64,000 bases of DNA from contig OX439127.1 of NCBI GenBank assembly GCA_949318235.1, positions 7,837,534 through 7,901,533 on the forward strand. The letters are read 5' to 3'. Below are positions 11,099 to 23,015 of this stretch, one piece after another; positions within the stretch are counted from its first letter, which is position 1; every line of letters starts with the position of its first letter. The notes beneath the pieces were generated by a model that saw only the letters and a program-made list of their open reading frames with translations, ran no database searches and was not told where the DNA came from. Origin of the DNA: Ecdyonurus torrentis (lineage: Eukaryota > Arthropoda > Insecta > Ephemeroptera > Heptageniidae). The position numbers and the translations under genes are program-made.

Positions 11099-12895
11099 AC
11101 GATAATTTACATACCTGTGATGCCCGCCTCAGTCTTGCTTCCTTGTATGACAGAGAGCTATATAGGCCTCGTATAATGGTGGTCTAGCTAATGGGCTGTC
11201 TAGAGATAGGGCCTGGATAAGGCCCACTGGGCTCTCTACCAGGAGAGGACACAGGATCCGCAGGAACTCATCAATTTCAGCTCTACAACATCACAAACAT
11301 TTAAAAATAAACATCATCACATCACTCACATGTTATTGTTTACATTGTGATTGTGCATTTTAATATTTTCTTTCCTTTGAGTGCAAAAAAAAAAAAAAAA
11401 AAAAAAAAATCCTTGTGGATTTTTTCCCCTCATTTCATATAAAATTAAAGTTATTTTGTTTATTTTTAACTAAATTTAAATGCAAATTATTAAACATAAA
11501 AGCTAATGTACAGTATACTGCTACTTTTTAAATTCAATCATTAAAAAATGAGCATCTTTGTGATAAATTATATTAGGGCTTAACATGAAATTTACATTAC
11601 ATTAACAAACATATAATTATATTATATACAATATTACAAGAGGCATTGCACTGAATAACTCAACAAGCAATCTTTTTGTTTCAATTGTCATATTTACGAA
11701 AATACGATATATCGATATTATTTGGTTATCGATGCATTATAGATTAACGCAGTTTTGTAAATATCGTTATTGACTATAAAGGAACAATTGTGAGGCTGCA
11801 AGCGATTTCACTTACATCCGCTTCTGTTTCGACTACTATCATATAATATATACGCATCTCAGATGCAGTTCATTTCAAAGTATATTTTAACTAAAATCGG
11901 GGGAAAAATAAAGAAAAGAAAAGAAAAAAAAAAAAAACTCGCATTACGAAATGAATTTTACGTATAAAACTTGTGGTGCATGTACAATTTATTATTTGGG
12001 TAATGGAATACAGTATATCATAAACTTTGTTGTGATGTACAGAACAAATTGTGATGAAAATAAGCTAGATGACGTCATTATATTTTTGTCCATGTAGATT
12101 TTCCAAGTTCACAATTTGCTCGGCTCTTTACTCCTTCATGTTTCTGGATTGCAATATCTGCTGCTTTGTATTATTATTATTATTTTTTATATTATTTTCA
12201 ATACTATTGGAAATGTCCTAAGGATATCCACCCCTTAATCCCCTCTGTAGGACTGCCACTGTACGCCTATGCATGTGAGTCACGTTGTGATTGCTAAGGG
12301 GACTCCAACTTATATCTCGGCAACACGATACTTAAATAAAAGTGCATGGTTAGGCTACATTAGCGACGCCAGGTGTTTATTATAACATTTTTTGAAATTC
12401 AATGCTCCTGCTTTTGTATCATATTATAATATTATCTTCTGGCTTTAATATTATCTTTCTGTTTGTAAAATGCCGACTAAAGCGACTGTGAGATTTCTTG
12501 TGCGCGCATTCCAAGTGAATATTGTCTTACAGTATCTTAATATCATGAAATATTATGCAGGTTGTTTTAACTACGCCTTTGATTCTCATCAGAATATACC
12601 GAGGAATATTAAACTATTTTATATTTAAATATATACAAAATTATACATAATATATAACTATATTATTATATATTATATTATTATTATATTATTATAATAT
12701 TATACCCATAATTATATTTAAATTTATATTTTATATTCTAAAAGGAAATTTTCATGATTCGATAGATATGCGAATTTCTAATTTCATTTAGTATTTTTAA
12801 TCAAATTTTTGAAACTTATCATAATATCACAGGCTGCAACTTTTTCGTAAGTCCACATGCATATAAGTCGAAAATGAAGTGAAAAAAAAAAAAAA
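11099..12895. other. Non-coding DNA
   Basis: Mixed-composition start (11100-11290), a poly-A run (11385-11408) and then AT-rich text. TGACGTCA occurs at 12070-12077. 12280-12375 weakly resembles 17370-17480 (GATACTTAAAT followed by GGCTACAT). No supportable exon. Confidence 0.4.
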
Positions 12896-12940
12896 AAAAA
12901 GAAAGAAAGAAAGAAAGAAAGAAAAGAAAGAAAGAAAGAA
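12883..12940. repeat. Poly-A plus (GAAA)n
   Basis: An A run followed by GAAA tetranucleotides. The minus-strand Phe/Leu/Ser frame over it is a repeat translation. Confidence 0.9.
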
Positions 12941-12985
12941 TTTATGCTTTGCTGCATAATAGCTATGCTATAGCTTATATATAGG

Positions 12986-14090
12986 TTCAAGCCACTGCTG
13001 GGTGCGTACGTGAAGTTAATGTAAGTAGATAACCTATGTAATCCAGAGAGGATTCCCGCTGAAAAGTACTGGTCAGCTGGAGACGTGTATTGCGGGTCAA
13101 AATTACATTGATCAAATGGGCAACAAAATATAAATTCCAGGATAAAATAAAATTAAAGGCAACAGAAAATTGAATAACGATATTCTCTTTGGATTACCTC
13201 AGAGTCCCCTCCCCCCTCCACCTAACAGGTCTGAGCTACCCCCCTCCACTAGCTAGCTGGCAGAACCGAGCGAAAGCCCGCGAAATGGCCTTCTCTGTGC
13301 TTTTCTTATGGCGGCAAGCCATCCTGAAGCTTTCGGGAAAACTCTTCATCCAGGCACTCATGAGTACTTGGAGTTAATTTTATGTACTCAATACAAAGCT
13401 AAAGAACCATTCTATGCACTGATTAAATTTTTTAGGTCCTAGAAGTATTCTAACAATGAGAAAAATGCCTCTGAAAACTCATACTTTTAAGTCTGAGTCA
13501 TACGAAAAGTGAGTGATATTGATGACGTCACAATTATATTTTCGTTGTTGTAGTACTTAATATTATTTTTAAAAAATTTCATTAAGCAAACATGTAATAG
13601 AACAATAATTTCAGATAGGTTTATGATGATTTAGAAATTAAACAATAATACGTTGAAGGAAAATTTATAAAGTGACGTAGTAGTCACTTTCCGTGACTTT
13701 CCTTCCCGCCATTCAAGTTTAGCCTCAATTTTCTTCCCTTTCCAGCACTCAAATATTAAAAAAATTGTATTTAGCCCAGAGAGTATCACTTAGATATTTG
13801 GAGGAGCAAAAAATATTCTTAGAAATTCATTTATTTCTATTTTTAAAACCCTCGGAAGTGCCCATTTGATTAACGCACAATTTTAAATCGGTAGGTTCGC
13901 TCACTCATTTGTTTCACAGCTGACGCGGAGCTTGTCTCAGACCTGAAAGGTGGAGGGGACTCTGATTACCTATCTATAGAAATACCTTACGTGAAGTGAG
14001 AGAGCACAACACATTGCATGTTTACGTGCATGTCATGGCAACGCACAGCCCTCGGGAGGTGAATGATCGATATTATTGCACCGACCACCC
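12986..14090 (+). mobile_element. SINE fragment split by a 971-bp insertion
   Basis: 12986-13016 (CCACTGCTGGGTGCGTACG) and 13998-14090 (TTGCATGTTTACGTGCATG, CTCGGGAGGTG) are consecutive parts of the SINE seen whole at 33118-33437. TACGTGAAGT is repeated at 13007-13016 and 13988-13997, a perfect 10-bp duplication that brackets the insert at 13017-13987. The upstream GGTTCAAGCC resembles a pol III B box, which would suit a tRNA-derived SINE head; that is inference. Confidence 0.75.
13200..13964 (+). mobile_element. hAT-like element (765 bp) nested within the insert
   Basis: Ends CAGAGTCCCCTCC and GGAGGGGACTCTG are inverted. The repeat extends inward (CCACCTAACAGGTCTGAG versus, inverted, CCACCTTTCAGGTCTGAG). 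Flanks ATTACCT at 13193-13199 and 13965-13971 form a 7-bp duplication, or 8 bp (GATTACCT) if the last G is assigned to it. Internal sequence is non-coding apart from a 62-codon frame over the left end that I do not recognise. TGACGTCA lies at 13523. Confidence 0.8.
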
Positions 14091-14380
14091 AAAAGTTGGC
14101 TTGACCGTGATGTCATTTCGTGACACCAAATATGAAATTAAAATTCTGAAAAAAAAACTTACAAATTAGAAATTCGCACATCTTACGATTCAAGACAAAT
14201 TCGTTTTTAAGAATATGCAATAAAATAATCGACATTTATATTTATTTATTTATATATTTGTAGTCTTCCTTATTCATACACGAGTAAAAATCTTTATTTT
14301 TAAAATGTGAATATTTTATAGCAATCAACCTTATTTACTTTAACCAATATTATTTATATGCTTTTAAATAAAGTTGAGCT

Positions 14381-14382
<2 letters not shown>

Positions 14383-14419
<37 letters not shown>
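14383..14419. repeat. (GA)n microsatellite in R copy 1
   Basis: Sits at the same relative position as 18918-18965 (copy 2) and 24285-24319 (copy 3), directly before the conserved block. Confidence 0.95.
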
Positions 14420-14422
<3 letters not shown>

Positions 14423-14522
14423 CAGGTTGGATGCGCTTGCAAGCAAGTAGCGACCAACAGAGCTCACTTCAATCAGGCGCACATAAGCTTGTAAGAGGTA
14501 CAGTAACATACTCTAGAGCCTA
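14420..14522 (+). other. Conserved GC-richer block of the R repeat
   Basis: GGCAGGTTGGATGCGCTTGC, then CACTTCAATCAGGCG and CATAAGCTTGTAAGAGGTAC. The block is retained at 18965-19062 and 24320-24422 while flanking DNA has drifted and collected indels. It could be a regulatory or small-RNA segment, or simply the youngest part of the repeat. No tRNA fold or open frame is evident. Confidence 0.5.
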
Positions 14523-15396
14523 ATGCCTAATACAGTACCATGCTTTTTACTTCATTTTTGTAAGCAATCTTTTTCGCTATCATAATAATTTTCTCATTTT
14601 GCTATATATAATATTAAAAAATAATTTACACTAGACCACGATATATACATTTAACCATAGTCAAAAACTCGCGCTAAATTTGCAATGTTATTCTTATGAG
14701 AAAAACATGCACTGGATTTAAATGGTAAAATATATTATAGAGAAAATACAAATGTTTGTAGCTTTTTTAATTATACAAATTAAATGTTAAAGTTTTCAGA
14801 AAACATAATTTTTAGAGAAAAATATTTACACATTTATATAACAAGGATTCTTACAAATGAGCGAGGTACAAAAAAAAAACAAAAAACAAATCTATGCTAT
14901 ATACTCACTTATGCTTTGCTATAATCTAATACAAACAAGCGAGCTTTTTTGTTAGCTAGGTCAGGGAAGATTTAAAATGCATTCATGAGAACTTTAATGA
15001 CGTACGTCATTCTCTAATCTCTATATACCTTAATAGTAAATTTATAGCTATATCATTAAACTATTTATTATGAAAATTAAAAATTATCAATATGCATTTC
15101 TTTAAAAATAATGTATATATAAATTATTTTAACATAATGAGTTTATTGTTATTTAACTTAAAAATTGTAACTGACTGTACTGTAAAACAGTTGGGTTAAA
15201 TTGAGAGGTTTGTAGCCTGATTTCGCCCAATAAAAAGCCGTTAATTATTTATTATTATTATACCCATACAAGGTATTTTCATAATGAACATGAATTCATG
15301 TCACTCTTTCTGCACAGTATACGACTATACGTATATATACCAAAGAACAGAAACTGAAATAAATTTATATAAACATTAAACTTTGTTAACATTTTC

Positions 15397-15422
15397 GTCT
15401 CTCTCTCTCTCTCTCTCTCTCT
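15397..15422. repeat. (CT)n microsatellite in R copy 1
   Basis: Homologous position to the longer CT tract at 19735-19787 in copy 2. Confidence 0.93.
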
Positions 15423-15739
15423 ACCTTCCTTCTCCGTATTTTTTTAATTTTTTATTTCTGCCAGTATGAATTTTTTTTTATAAAATTAGAAGCATATACA
15501 TGCAGTATAGTATTTAGATATAATTCGTATTAAAAACTGACGTTTTTTTTGATCCGAAAAAACAATACAAATAATAATCTTGAAATTTTTTTAAAAAATT
15601 TGTACTGCATAAATTTTTGTATTATATATTATAGCTATATGGTATTCATCTAAGATCAGATTATCAGTCTCTTTAGAAATCAATGAGGATAATATATAAT
15701 TAATAAATTGCAAATTAGTAGATAGTCCTATTTTATTGC

Positions 15740-15743
<4 letters not shown>

Positions 15744-15797
<54 letters not shown>
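15744..15797. repeat. (AT)n microsatellite in R copy 1
   Basis: Occupies the place where R copy 2 has a pentanucleotide (ATATT)n array (20058-20235). Confidence 0.95.
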
Positions 15798-15803
<6 letters not shown>

Positions 15804-16539
15804 TCTAAAAGATTTGTCCTAAAAGCGAGATTTTCCTACATCGAAAAATCTTCGAAATTGCAATTTGTGAGCTCATTTTAATTATTAAAAAATAGTTTTT
15901 GAAAGTAGCAAAATGATGTGAAGGGCGTCAACTTCTTCCTATACCCACGTGCATAAGTTGACGCTCATAACGTCATTTTTTAATGTTAACTTCAATGGAA
16001 TCTACTGCAGGTTATGCTCTTTCTAAAAATTTGCACAAAAAGGGGTCATAAGTCATTACTTAATGGAAATTTCCTCATTGTTTTTTCCATCAAGGTTTTT
16101 ACAAAATATTTCAGCTCCAGTGTCTCTCTGTCTCTCTCTCTCTCTCTCCTCTTTCTATATAAAGTTGTTTATCTACGGTTAAGTAATATACTAACAATTG
16201 AATACCTATATTTCTTATAATTATTTCTTACAATTACGCTTTGTATCAAGCCGATCTTAACTTGGTTGATATAGAACTAATTTTAGGAATTAAGTTCTTT
16301 TATAATATACTTCCTTTATAAGGACTTTTTTTTTTTTTCATTTTATTAAACTTCTTTTTTTTTTGCGCTTTTATCAGTATTGGGTTACAAATTAAAAAAA
16401 GTCTTTTGGCGGAAAGCAAAATTTGCAAATTCATTTATTTAAATAATAATAAGAATATATCAAAATATTTTTATTTTTAAATTTACTTAAAGAATTTCTT
16501 CCCCCATCTTTCCTCTTTTTGTCGTATTTCTTGAAAAAA

Positions 16540-17150
16540 AAAATGGCATGGATACTATATAAGAAAAAGCTTTTGCAGCGTAAAAAAAGGTTTTAAATTC
16601 AGTGTCATTCATGAATAAATATAACGAATAAACGCAATGCAATAAGTAAAATAATAATAATAAAGTGTGCAAATTTTCTACAGATCGTGACGTCATCATT
16701 TACCTAATTCAGTAAATAGTTAAATATATCAATCTATGACCAAAATAACAAGGTAATAATTATGCTAGCTAATTTTTAGCACAATTTATATATGCTATAC
16801 TGCATAATAAATATGTAGCATAGAATATAATATATTTAAATATTATATTAAAATAATATTAAATATTATGTTGTACAGCATAATTATAATTATGTGGTTC
16901 TAATTTAGCATTAATTATTCTAGAATGGCATTAATGTAACATGCATATTATGTAATCTATTCTTTCCATGAAATATAAGAAAAAAGATGCTGAAGCTTGA
17001 AAAAAAAAATATATATATATAAAATTCTGTGATATACATGAATAAATAAAATGAATAAACGCAATGCATTGAGTAAAAATAAAAAATAAAATAAAGTATG
17101 CGAATTATCTACATTCTACATAGATCGTGATGTGATCATTTACCTCATAC
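16540..17150. repeat. Direct duplicate of about 150 bp flanking a MITE-2
   Basis: 16560-16715 and 16980-17150 share GAATAAACGCAATGCA, AATAAAGT.TGC.AAT, CTACA..GATCGTGA and ATCATTTACCT. A MITE-2 copy lies between them (16738-16975). Confidence 0.65.
16738..16975 (+). mobile_element. MITE-2 copy
   Basis: Starts GGTAATAATTATGCTAGC, continues TAGCACAATTTATA, and ends ATTCTTTCCATGAAA. It has an AT-rich interior with TTAAATATTATATT palindromes. Same architecture as the copies at 60105 and 31555. Confidence 0.6.
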
Positions 17151-17880
17151 AGTAAAATATTGATGAAACAATTCGCAGCTCCCAATTGTTGGTATTTATT
17201 TGTTTTAATGGAAACTTTAAAAAATATTGTCTTTCTCAACCAATTAAGTTAAAGACTTGGATATTTATGCACCTGATTTATTATTATTATTATTATTCAT
17301 ATTTTTTTTCTTTCGTTGTTGTTGTAGAAGAAAGATGACGTCTATTTTTGCGTGATTTCAGCTCCATGCACTCTACGTTTTCTTAGTTGCAATGTTCGCC
17401 TGTATAGTGTTGTCTTTGCTGTCTTGCTAAAACTTTGCAAATATAATAAAAATAAATGATACTTAAATGATGTGGCTACATTTATATTCATTTTATTTTT
17501 CTGTATAGCAATAAATGAAACAAAGAAATTACATAAGAAATATTTTTCAAATTTTGTTGTTTTAATATGTTTTCTTCTAAAATTATTAAAGGATCGCCCC
17601 CCCCCCCACGCAAAGATTAAAAAAATGACAATAAATAATATTACTAAAATAAATATATCATTAATTGTTCACTTAAAAAAGTGTAAATATAATACAGCGT
17701 TGTTGATTTTCTATACTTTTCTTAAACTGTTGACTTCTAATTGATTACAGTGTATGACTGTAATACTGAACTGTATATCATTATACGTCTGATTTATAAA
17801 CATTTATTTTCTAAATTTGAAAAACTAACAAGGACACGATGCAGATATAATATTATGTTTTTGCTACTTACATCCAGTTT
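17151..17880. other. AT-rich non-coding DNA
   Basis: Contains (TTA)n at 17279-17296 and a C run at 17597-17607. A 90-codon plus-strand frame (17472-17744) is Ile/Lys/Asn-rich, as expected by chance in AT-rich DNA, and matches no family I recognise. Confidence 0.45.
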
Positions 17881-18282
17881 TTACTAATTTGCAGAAATTG
17901 CGACATTATTATTATAAGTTGATACTTTGATACACAAATATAAAAATGTAAACAATCACGAGCTTAGTTCGTCAGGGCAGCTTAATTTTATTTTATAGTC
18001 AGTTTAAAAATTGTAAAAATAATGAAGTATATTATATAAAATTATAGATGGTTATTTTATTTCATTTGAAAACAGAAGAAATTCCTGAATTGATTGATAT
18101 GTGAATTTATACATTTTGAGTTCAGTAATCTTTTAATCATTTTCGAAAATCGAAAAGTGACGTCACAGGCAGCAACGGTATGCATGTAAGTATAACAAAA
18201 GTTGACGACCGTGATGTCATTTCGTGACTCCAAAAATTAAATTAAAATTCTTAAAAAAAAAAAAAAAAAAAAAATAGAAATT

Positions 18283-18692
18283 AATAATAATAATAATAAA
18301 TGATTTTTATTGAGAGGCCACAAAAGGTATACACCCACTTACATGGTCCTCTGACACATTTGAACATAATTATCTTGTCAGAGATTAGTAATAAAATGAA
18401 GATTAAAAACATACAGTATAATAACAAGTTCTAACTCTCTGTACACATCATATTAAATAGGTTGTTTATTAAACATAATCAGAATTAACCGTACTTAAAT
18501 TTCTTCTATTAGCTATTTTTTTAAAAATAGCAATAAAATAGAATAGGAAATAGCATTTTAACAAAAATATTCAGTCTTATACAATTCACACATTCTAAAC
18601 ATTTATTTCATAAAGTGTCTTTAATATAGCAAACAATTTTATTTGAAGAAATGATTTTTCACATTAGTTTTGAAACTTTTTTTAGATTCTAT
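18283..18692 (-). mobile_element. 5'-truncated LINE 3' tail
   Basis: Read on the minus strand, it opens with a frame giving ESKKSFKTNVKNHFFK then stop. This resembles the basic C-terminal tail of non-LTR reverse-transcriptase proteins (S-FK..LK.H.F). A 3' UTR follows and ends CTCAATAAAAATCATTT plus (ATT)n. TAGAAATT flanks it at 18275-18282 and 18693-18700, and R copy 1 shows a single TTAGAAATT at that point. The duplication plus empty site prove an insertion. Assignment to LINEs rests on the tail and the ATT repeat; the clade is not determinable. Confidence 0.7.
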
Positions 18693-18914
18693 TAGAAATT
18701 CCTACATCTTACGATTCAAGACAAATTCGTTTTTAAGAATATGCAATAAAATTATCGCCTTTTATATTTGTGTATAGTCTTCCTTATTCATGCACGCGTA
18801 TAAAAATCTTAATTTTAAAAAAAGTTTATTTAATGCTTGAAATGTGAATATTTTATACCAATCAATCTTATCAACTGTAACCTACATAATTTCTACTATG
18901 CTTTTTTAAATAAA

Positions 18915-18917
<3 letters not shown>

Positions 18918-18965
<48 letters not shown>
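18918..18965. repeat. (GA)n microsatellite in R copy 2
   Basis: Perfect AG repeat. Both strands' frames across it (Arg-Glu and Ser-Leu repeats) are artefacts. Confidence 0.96.
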
Positions 18966-18968
<3 letters not shown>

Positions 18969-19062
18969 CAGGTTGGATGCTTGCTAGCGAGTTGCGACGA
19001 ACAGAGCTCACTTCAATCAGGCGCACATAAGCTTGTAAGAGGTACAGTAACATACTCTAGCC
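18966..19062 (+). other. Conserved block of the R repeat, copy 2
   Basis: Nearly the same as 14420-14522: GACAGGTTGGATGC, CACTTCAATCAGGCGCAC and AAGCTTGTAAGAGGTACAG. It differs mainly by a short deletion at the GCTTGCAAGCAAGTAGC part. Confidence 0.5.
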
Positions 19063-19734
19063 CACTCATGCTTTTTACTTCATTTTTGTTATTAATATTT
19101 TTTCCCCATATTATATAATTTTCTCTTGCTTACATAAAATATTAGAATATAATGTATACCGGACCGCGATAATACATTTAACAAGTCAAAAACTCGCGCT
19201 CTATTTGCAATGTTATTTGATGAGAAAATCATGCACTGGTTTTAATTGGTAAAATATACTATAATATAAAAAATAAATGTTTGTAGCTATTTAAAATTTA
19301 AACTTTACAAATCAAATGTTTAAGGTTTTTTAAAACAAAAGTTTTAGAGAAAAATATTTATTACAATTATAACGAGGTAATATTACAAATAAGTGAGGTA
19401 TACTCTTTTTTCTTCTATAATTCTGAAATTTAAGGATTGTTCTGCGCAGTATAATTAAAAAAAAAAAAAAAAAAATGCTTTGCACTTATACTTTGCTATA
19501 TAATCAATTGGAACAAGCGGGATTTTGTGTTAGCTATATAGGTCAGGAAAGTTTTACAATGCATATATACATATGAAGAACTTTAATGACGTCATTCTCT
19601 ATATATAAATATGTACAAGGTATTTTCATAAAAGAACACAATTTTTTGTCACTCTGTCTGTACAGTACGTAATATCAAAGAACAAAAACTGAAATAAAAT
19701 GAATTGAAATTAAGCTTGTTTGTTAAAATGTTCG

Positions 19735-19744
19735 TCTCTCTCTC

Positions 19745-19787
<43 letters not shown>
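19735..19787. repeat. (CT)n microsatellite in R copy 2
   Basis: CT tract with one CG interruption. Confidence 0.95.
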
Positions 19788-19789
<2 letters not shown>

Positions 19790-20057
19790 TCGTTCCTTCT
19801 TTTTGTTTTTTTATAATTTTTTATTTCAGTATATAAAGAAATATTATACAATTTTAAGCATAGCATATTATTATAATAGCATTTAGATGTAATTCATACT
19901 AAAAAAACAACGTTGCTTGTTCCGAAAAACAATTATACAAATAATCTTGACATTAATCGTAAAATATGTATACTGCATAATATACGTTATGTATATTATA
20001 GCTATATTTTCCATCTATAATCAGAATGCCTGTCTCATTACAAATCAATGAGGACAT

Positions 20058-20235
20058 ATAATATAATATTATATTATATTATATTATATTATATTATATT
20101 ATATTATATTATATTATATTATATTATATTATATTATATTATATTATATTATATTATATTATATTATATTATATTATATTATATTATATTATATTATATT
20201 ATATTATATTATATTATATTATTATATTATATTAT
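20058..20235. repeat. (ATATT)n pentanucleotide array
   Basis: About 35 units of ATATT/TATAT, near-perfect until a phase slip at about 20220. The homologous place in R copy 1 is a plain AT dinucleotide tract. The Tyr-Ile-Leu frame across it is not a gene. Confidence 0.97.
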
Positions 20236-20696
20236 ATATGTATTAAAAATAGTTGATATTCTTATTTTATTGCATATTCTAAAAGATTTCTCCTAGACGT
20301 GACTGCACTAAATCGAAATATATTCGAAATTGTAATTTTTGAGTTCATTATTTAAATATAATTTTTGAAAGTTGCGACATGACGTGAAGGGTGTCAACTT
20401 CTTCTTATACCCACGTGAAGAAGTTGGCGCCCATCCCATGACGTCATTTTTTAACGGCGTTAAAAAAAATTAGTAATAATATAATATTCAAATATGAACT
20501 CAAAAATTAAAAATTTGCATACAAACGATTCAGGAAAAGTTACCGAATAGAATATAATAATATTTATTGTATTTTTTGTTCTTCCTTATAGTAAGTAATT
20601 ATAGAAATGGGCTCTATACACAGTATTATATTATATTATATATACTATGTAACTTATAAAAGCTGTAAATGTAAATCGAAAAAAAGTTTATTTGTG

Positions 20697-20983
20697 TCAG
20701 TCTCATGATCCAGCATTTTGTCAGGGATCCAAATGTATATGGTTAGAAGTCTTGGACCACTCTCTTACACTTTCAATAAAAAAGTGATGGAAATTGTGCA
20801 AAAATTGCACCATTATTATTTAAGTTGTAACTATTTGTTACAGAAATATGAAAATGTAAACAAATACGAGCTTAGTTCATCAAGGGCAACTTAATTTTAT
20901 TTCATAGTTAGTTTATATAAAAGTTTTAAGAATAATGAGGAAATTATATCAAATAAAATTTGTAGGTGGCAAATGTATTTCAC

Positions 20984-21038
<55 letters not shown>

Positions 21039-21140
21039 GAATTGATTGATATGTCATGAATTTAAATTTTTGATTTTATTAATTATTTTTTAATCATTTT
21101 CTAAAATGAGACGTCACGGACAGCAACGTTATGCATGTCC
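20697..21140 (+). repeat. R-associated block, partial copy
   Basis: GTCAGGGATCCAAATG and GGTTAGAAGTCTTGGACC at its start recur at 23475. It continues with AAATGTAAACAAATACGAGC and ends GAGACGTCACGGACAGCAAC. It is truncated before the GA tract present in copies 2 and 3. A long poly-A lies at 20991-21036. Confidence 0.7.
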
Positions 21141-21815
21141 AATATAATTATTTACATATTTGTACATTCCTAACATACATAATGTATTATTAATGTGTGT
21201 TTATTGGGTTCACCTGACTGATGCTTGCTATCTTTTGATTTGTTTTACTTCATACATACTTCATACAGAGTTGAAAATACAAAGATAATTTACTTATAAG
21301 AATAAGACATTTACACTAAGTTTTTTGACCAATGCTAAAATCCATTACTAAAATTCTAGAATTATTTTATGTATAAAACTTTCGTTCGTGCATCAGCGTA
21401 ATTTTCTTATATCCTGCATATGCAAAAACCTATATTTTATGTTATACTAATGCGATCTTATTTTTAGTACAATTTATTTCATCAATACAGTATAATCTAT
21501 GCTATACTCATAATATGTTATCATCATTAAAAGTATGAAATTTTCTGTGTGCCTAGAGATGCTTGAACCATGCTTATTTTTATTTAAATTTGTATTATTA
21601 TAATATATAATCACAACCTAAAATTATACCAAGTAAATTGAAATTAAAAAAAAAAAAGCAATATAATAATGAGAAATTGAAGTGAAGGTATGCGCTTTGG
21701 TAACTTATTTCAAGCTTTAATCTACACATTTTATTAGTTTTTTATAGCTTTAACATGAGGTATAAAAGCAGCATGACTTTGAGTTCTGATAAATTGAAAT
21801 ACATGCATATACAAA
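21141..21815. other. AT-rich non-coding DNA with a MITE-2 relic
   Basis: 21440-21540 contains GCGATCTTATTTTTAGTAC, ACAATTTATTTCATC and TATAATCTATGCTATAC, a faint MITE-2 relic. The rest shows no structure I can support. Confidence 0.4.
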
Positions 21816-21816
21816 G

Positions 21817-22047
<231 letters not shown>

Positions 22048-22479
22048 TTGCCTGAAACTGCGTTTAGATATGAATTTGTTGATAGTATACTTTATAGAAA
22101 ATCCATTAATAATTATGGCAAGTTAATTAAAAAAAAAAAAAAACTTTTTGAGGAAAATTATCTAGTGTAGGCGCGTGACTTATATAATGTAAAACAACTC
22201 ATGCATTACACAAAAGTCGAACATAAAAAAGGTTTTGCTTCACTTTTGCTCATTATTATAATATTTGCTTTAGAATTAATTAAATTAAATAACTTTTAAT
22301 GTAGTTCTATAGTGTGGAATATTATGGTAACCTAATTTCAAACGGTATATAATTTACAAATTAAATAAGTTGCTGCAGATTAAACATTAGGAATAACTGC
22401 GTACTGACTTTGGTCTGTATTATAATGAAATTCATCATTAAAATAGCATAAAAATATTATGTTTTACAGTTTATACATT

Positions 22480-22700
22480 TTTTTTTTTTTTTTTTTTTTG
22501 GTTGCCATATTGTGTTATCGTGCTATACACCAATCCCAGTCCCAGTCAAGACATTGTCTTATAGACAGGTAAGGACTTTCCAATTAATGGAAAAGCACAC
22601 AAGGGCCGGCCACGGCCTAAGTACACAGCCCGGCATTCGCCATGACAGCCTAGAGAAACCGTGGAAACATCTAGGCAGGCTGCGGTCGGTGCAAAATATT
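22480..22700 (-). mobile_element. SINE, 5'-truncated copy
   Basis: Starts with a T run (the A-tail on the minus strand), then GGTTGCCATATTGTG, CCAGTCCCAGTCAAGACATT, AAGGACTTTCCAATTA, GGGCCGGCCACGGCCTAAG and CTAGAGAAACCGTGGAAAC. All of these match the reverse complement of 33230-33437. The match stops near GCAGGCTGCGGTCGGTGC, where the 33.1-kb copy continues, so this copy is truncated at its 5' end. The GC-rich composition contrasts with the surroundings. Confidence 0.8.
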
Positions 22701-22769
22701 TTAATTTGGCATCACTTGCGTTAAAATGAGAGAAATGAAGCATAAATTACTTGTAATTTATTTTTGCCT

Positions 22770-23015
22770 TGTTAATGGAACTCATTGGTTTATCGCGCGG
22801 AGGAACGTGGGGCAAGCTAAGGGCCCCCAAATTTAACATTAAGCTTATGAGAAAAAAACACGCTTTTTGCGTTTTTTTAGAAAACGTCTCCAACAATTCC
22901 GAAGAAACTTCAATGAGAAATACTAGACATACTTTTACGTGTTTTAAGCCATAGAAATATTTTTTTTATTTAGCATAGAAATATAGAATTTTTTAAGCCG
23001 ACAACCACCATTTCC
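22770..23015 (+). repeat. Dispersed repeat, copy 1 (paired with 61145-61370)
   Basis: Shares TTATCGCGCGG, a GGAACGTGG-type word, ATTTAACATTA, AAAAACACG, AATGA.AAATACTA, ACATACTTTTACG and AAGCCA.AGAAA in the same order with 61145-61370. That makes it a degraded interspersed repeat of unknown class. The open frame across it (22769-22954) is not conserved between the two copies. Confidence 0.6.

Larger units (their letters stand above)
14095..15995 (+). repeat. R repeat, copy 1
   Basis: Aligns with 18690-20465 along most of its length. Landmarks in order are ATCTTACGATTCAAGAC, a GA tract, a GC-richer block, a CT tract, an AT microsatellite, and AAGGGCGTCAACTTCTTCC with ATACCCACGTG. It has no coding capacity. 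At 14165 the sequence ATTAGAAATTCGCACATC is intact, giving the empty-site form of the LINE insertion found in copy 2. Confidence 0.78.
17885..20465 (+). repeat. R repeat, copy 2 (longest)
   Basis: The 5' part (17885-18240: AAATGTAAACAATCACGAGC, then TGACGTCACAGGCAGCAAC) is repeated at 20790-21140 and 23550-24010. The 3' part aligns with R copy 1. It ends with AACTTCTTCTTATACCCACG and CATGACGTCATTTTTTAAC. It is interrupted by a LINE tail at 18283-18692 and expanded by three microsatellites. Confidence 0.75.

Noticed and set aside
13189..13377. 62-codon frame as a hAT transposase fragment
   Set aside because: The frame begins at the element's terminal repeat and contains no DDE-type, zinc-finger or hAT dimerisation motif that I can see.
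14420..14522. tRNA gene in the conserved R block
   Set aside because: No cloverleaf pairing, and the CACTTCAATCAGG word is a poor B box. No tRNA gene could be supported anywhere in the window.
22512..22743. Overlapping 65-70-codon frames on both strands
   Set aside because: They lie over the GC-rich SINE body. The matching SINE copy at 33.1 kb breaks them, so they are not genes.
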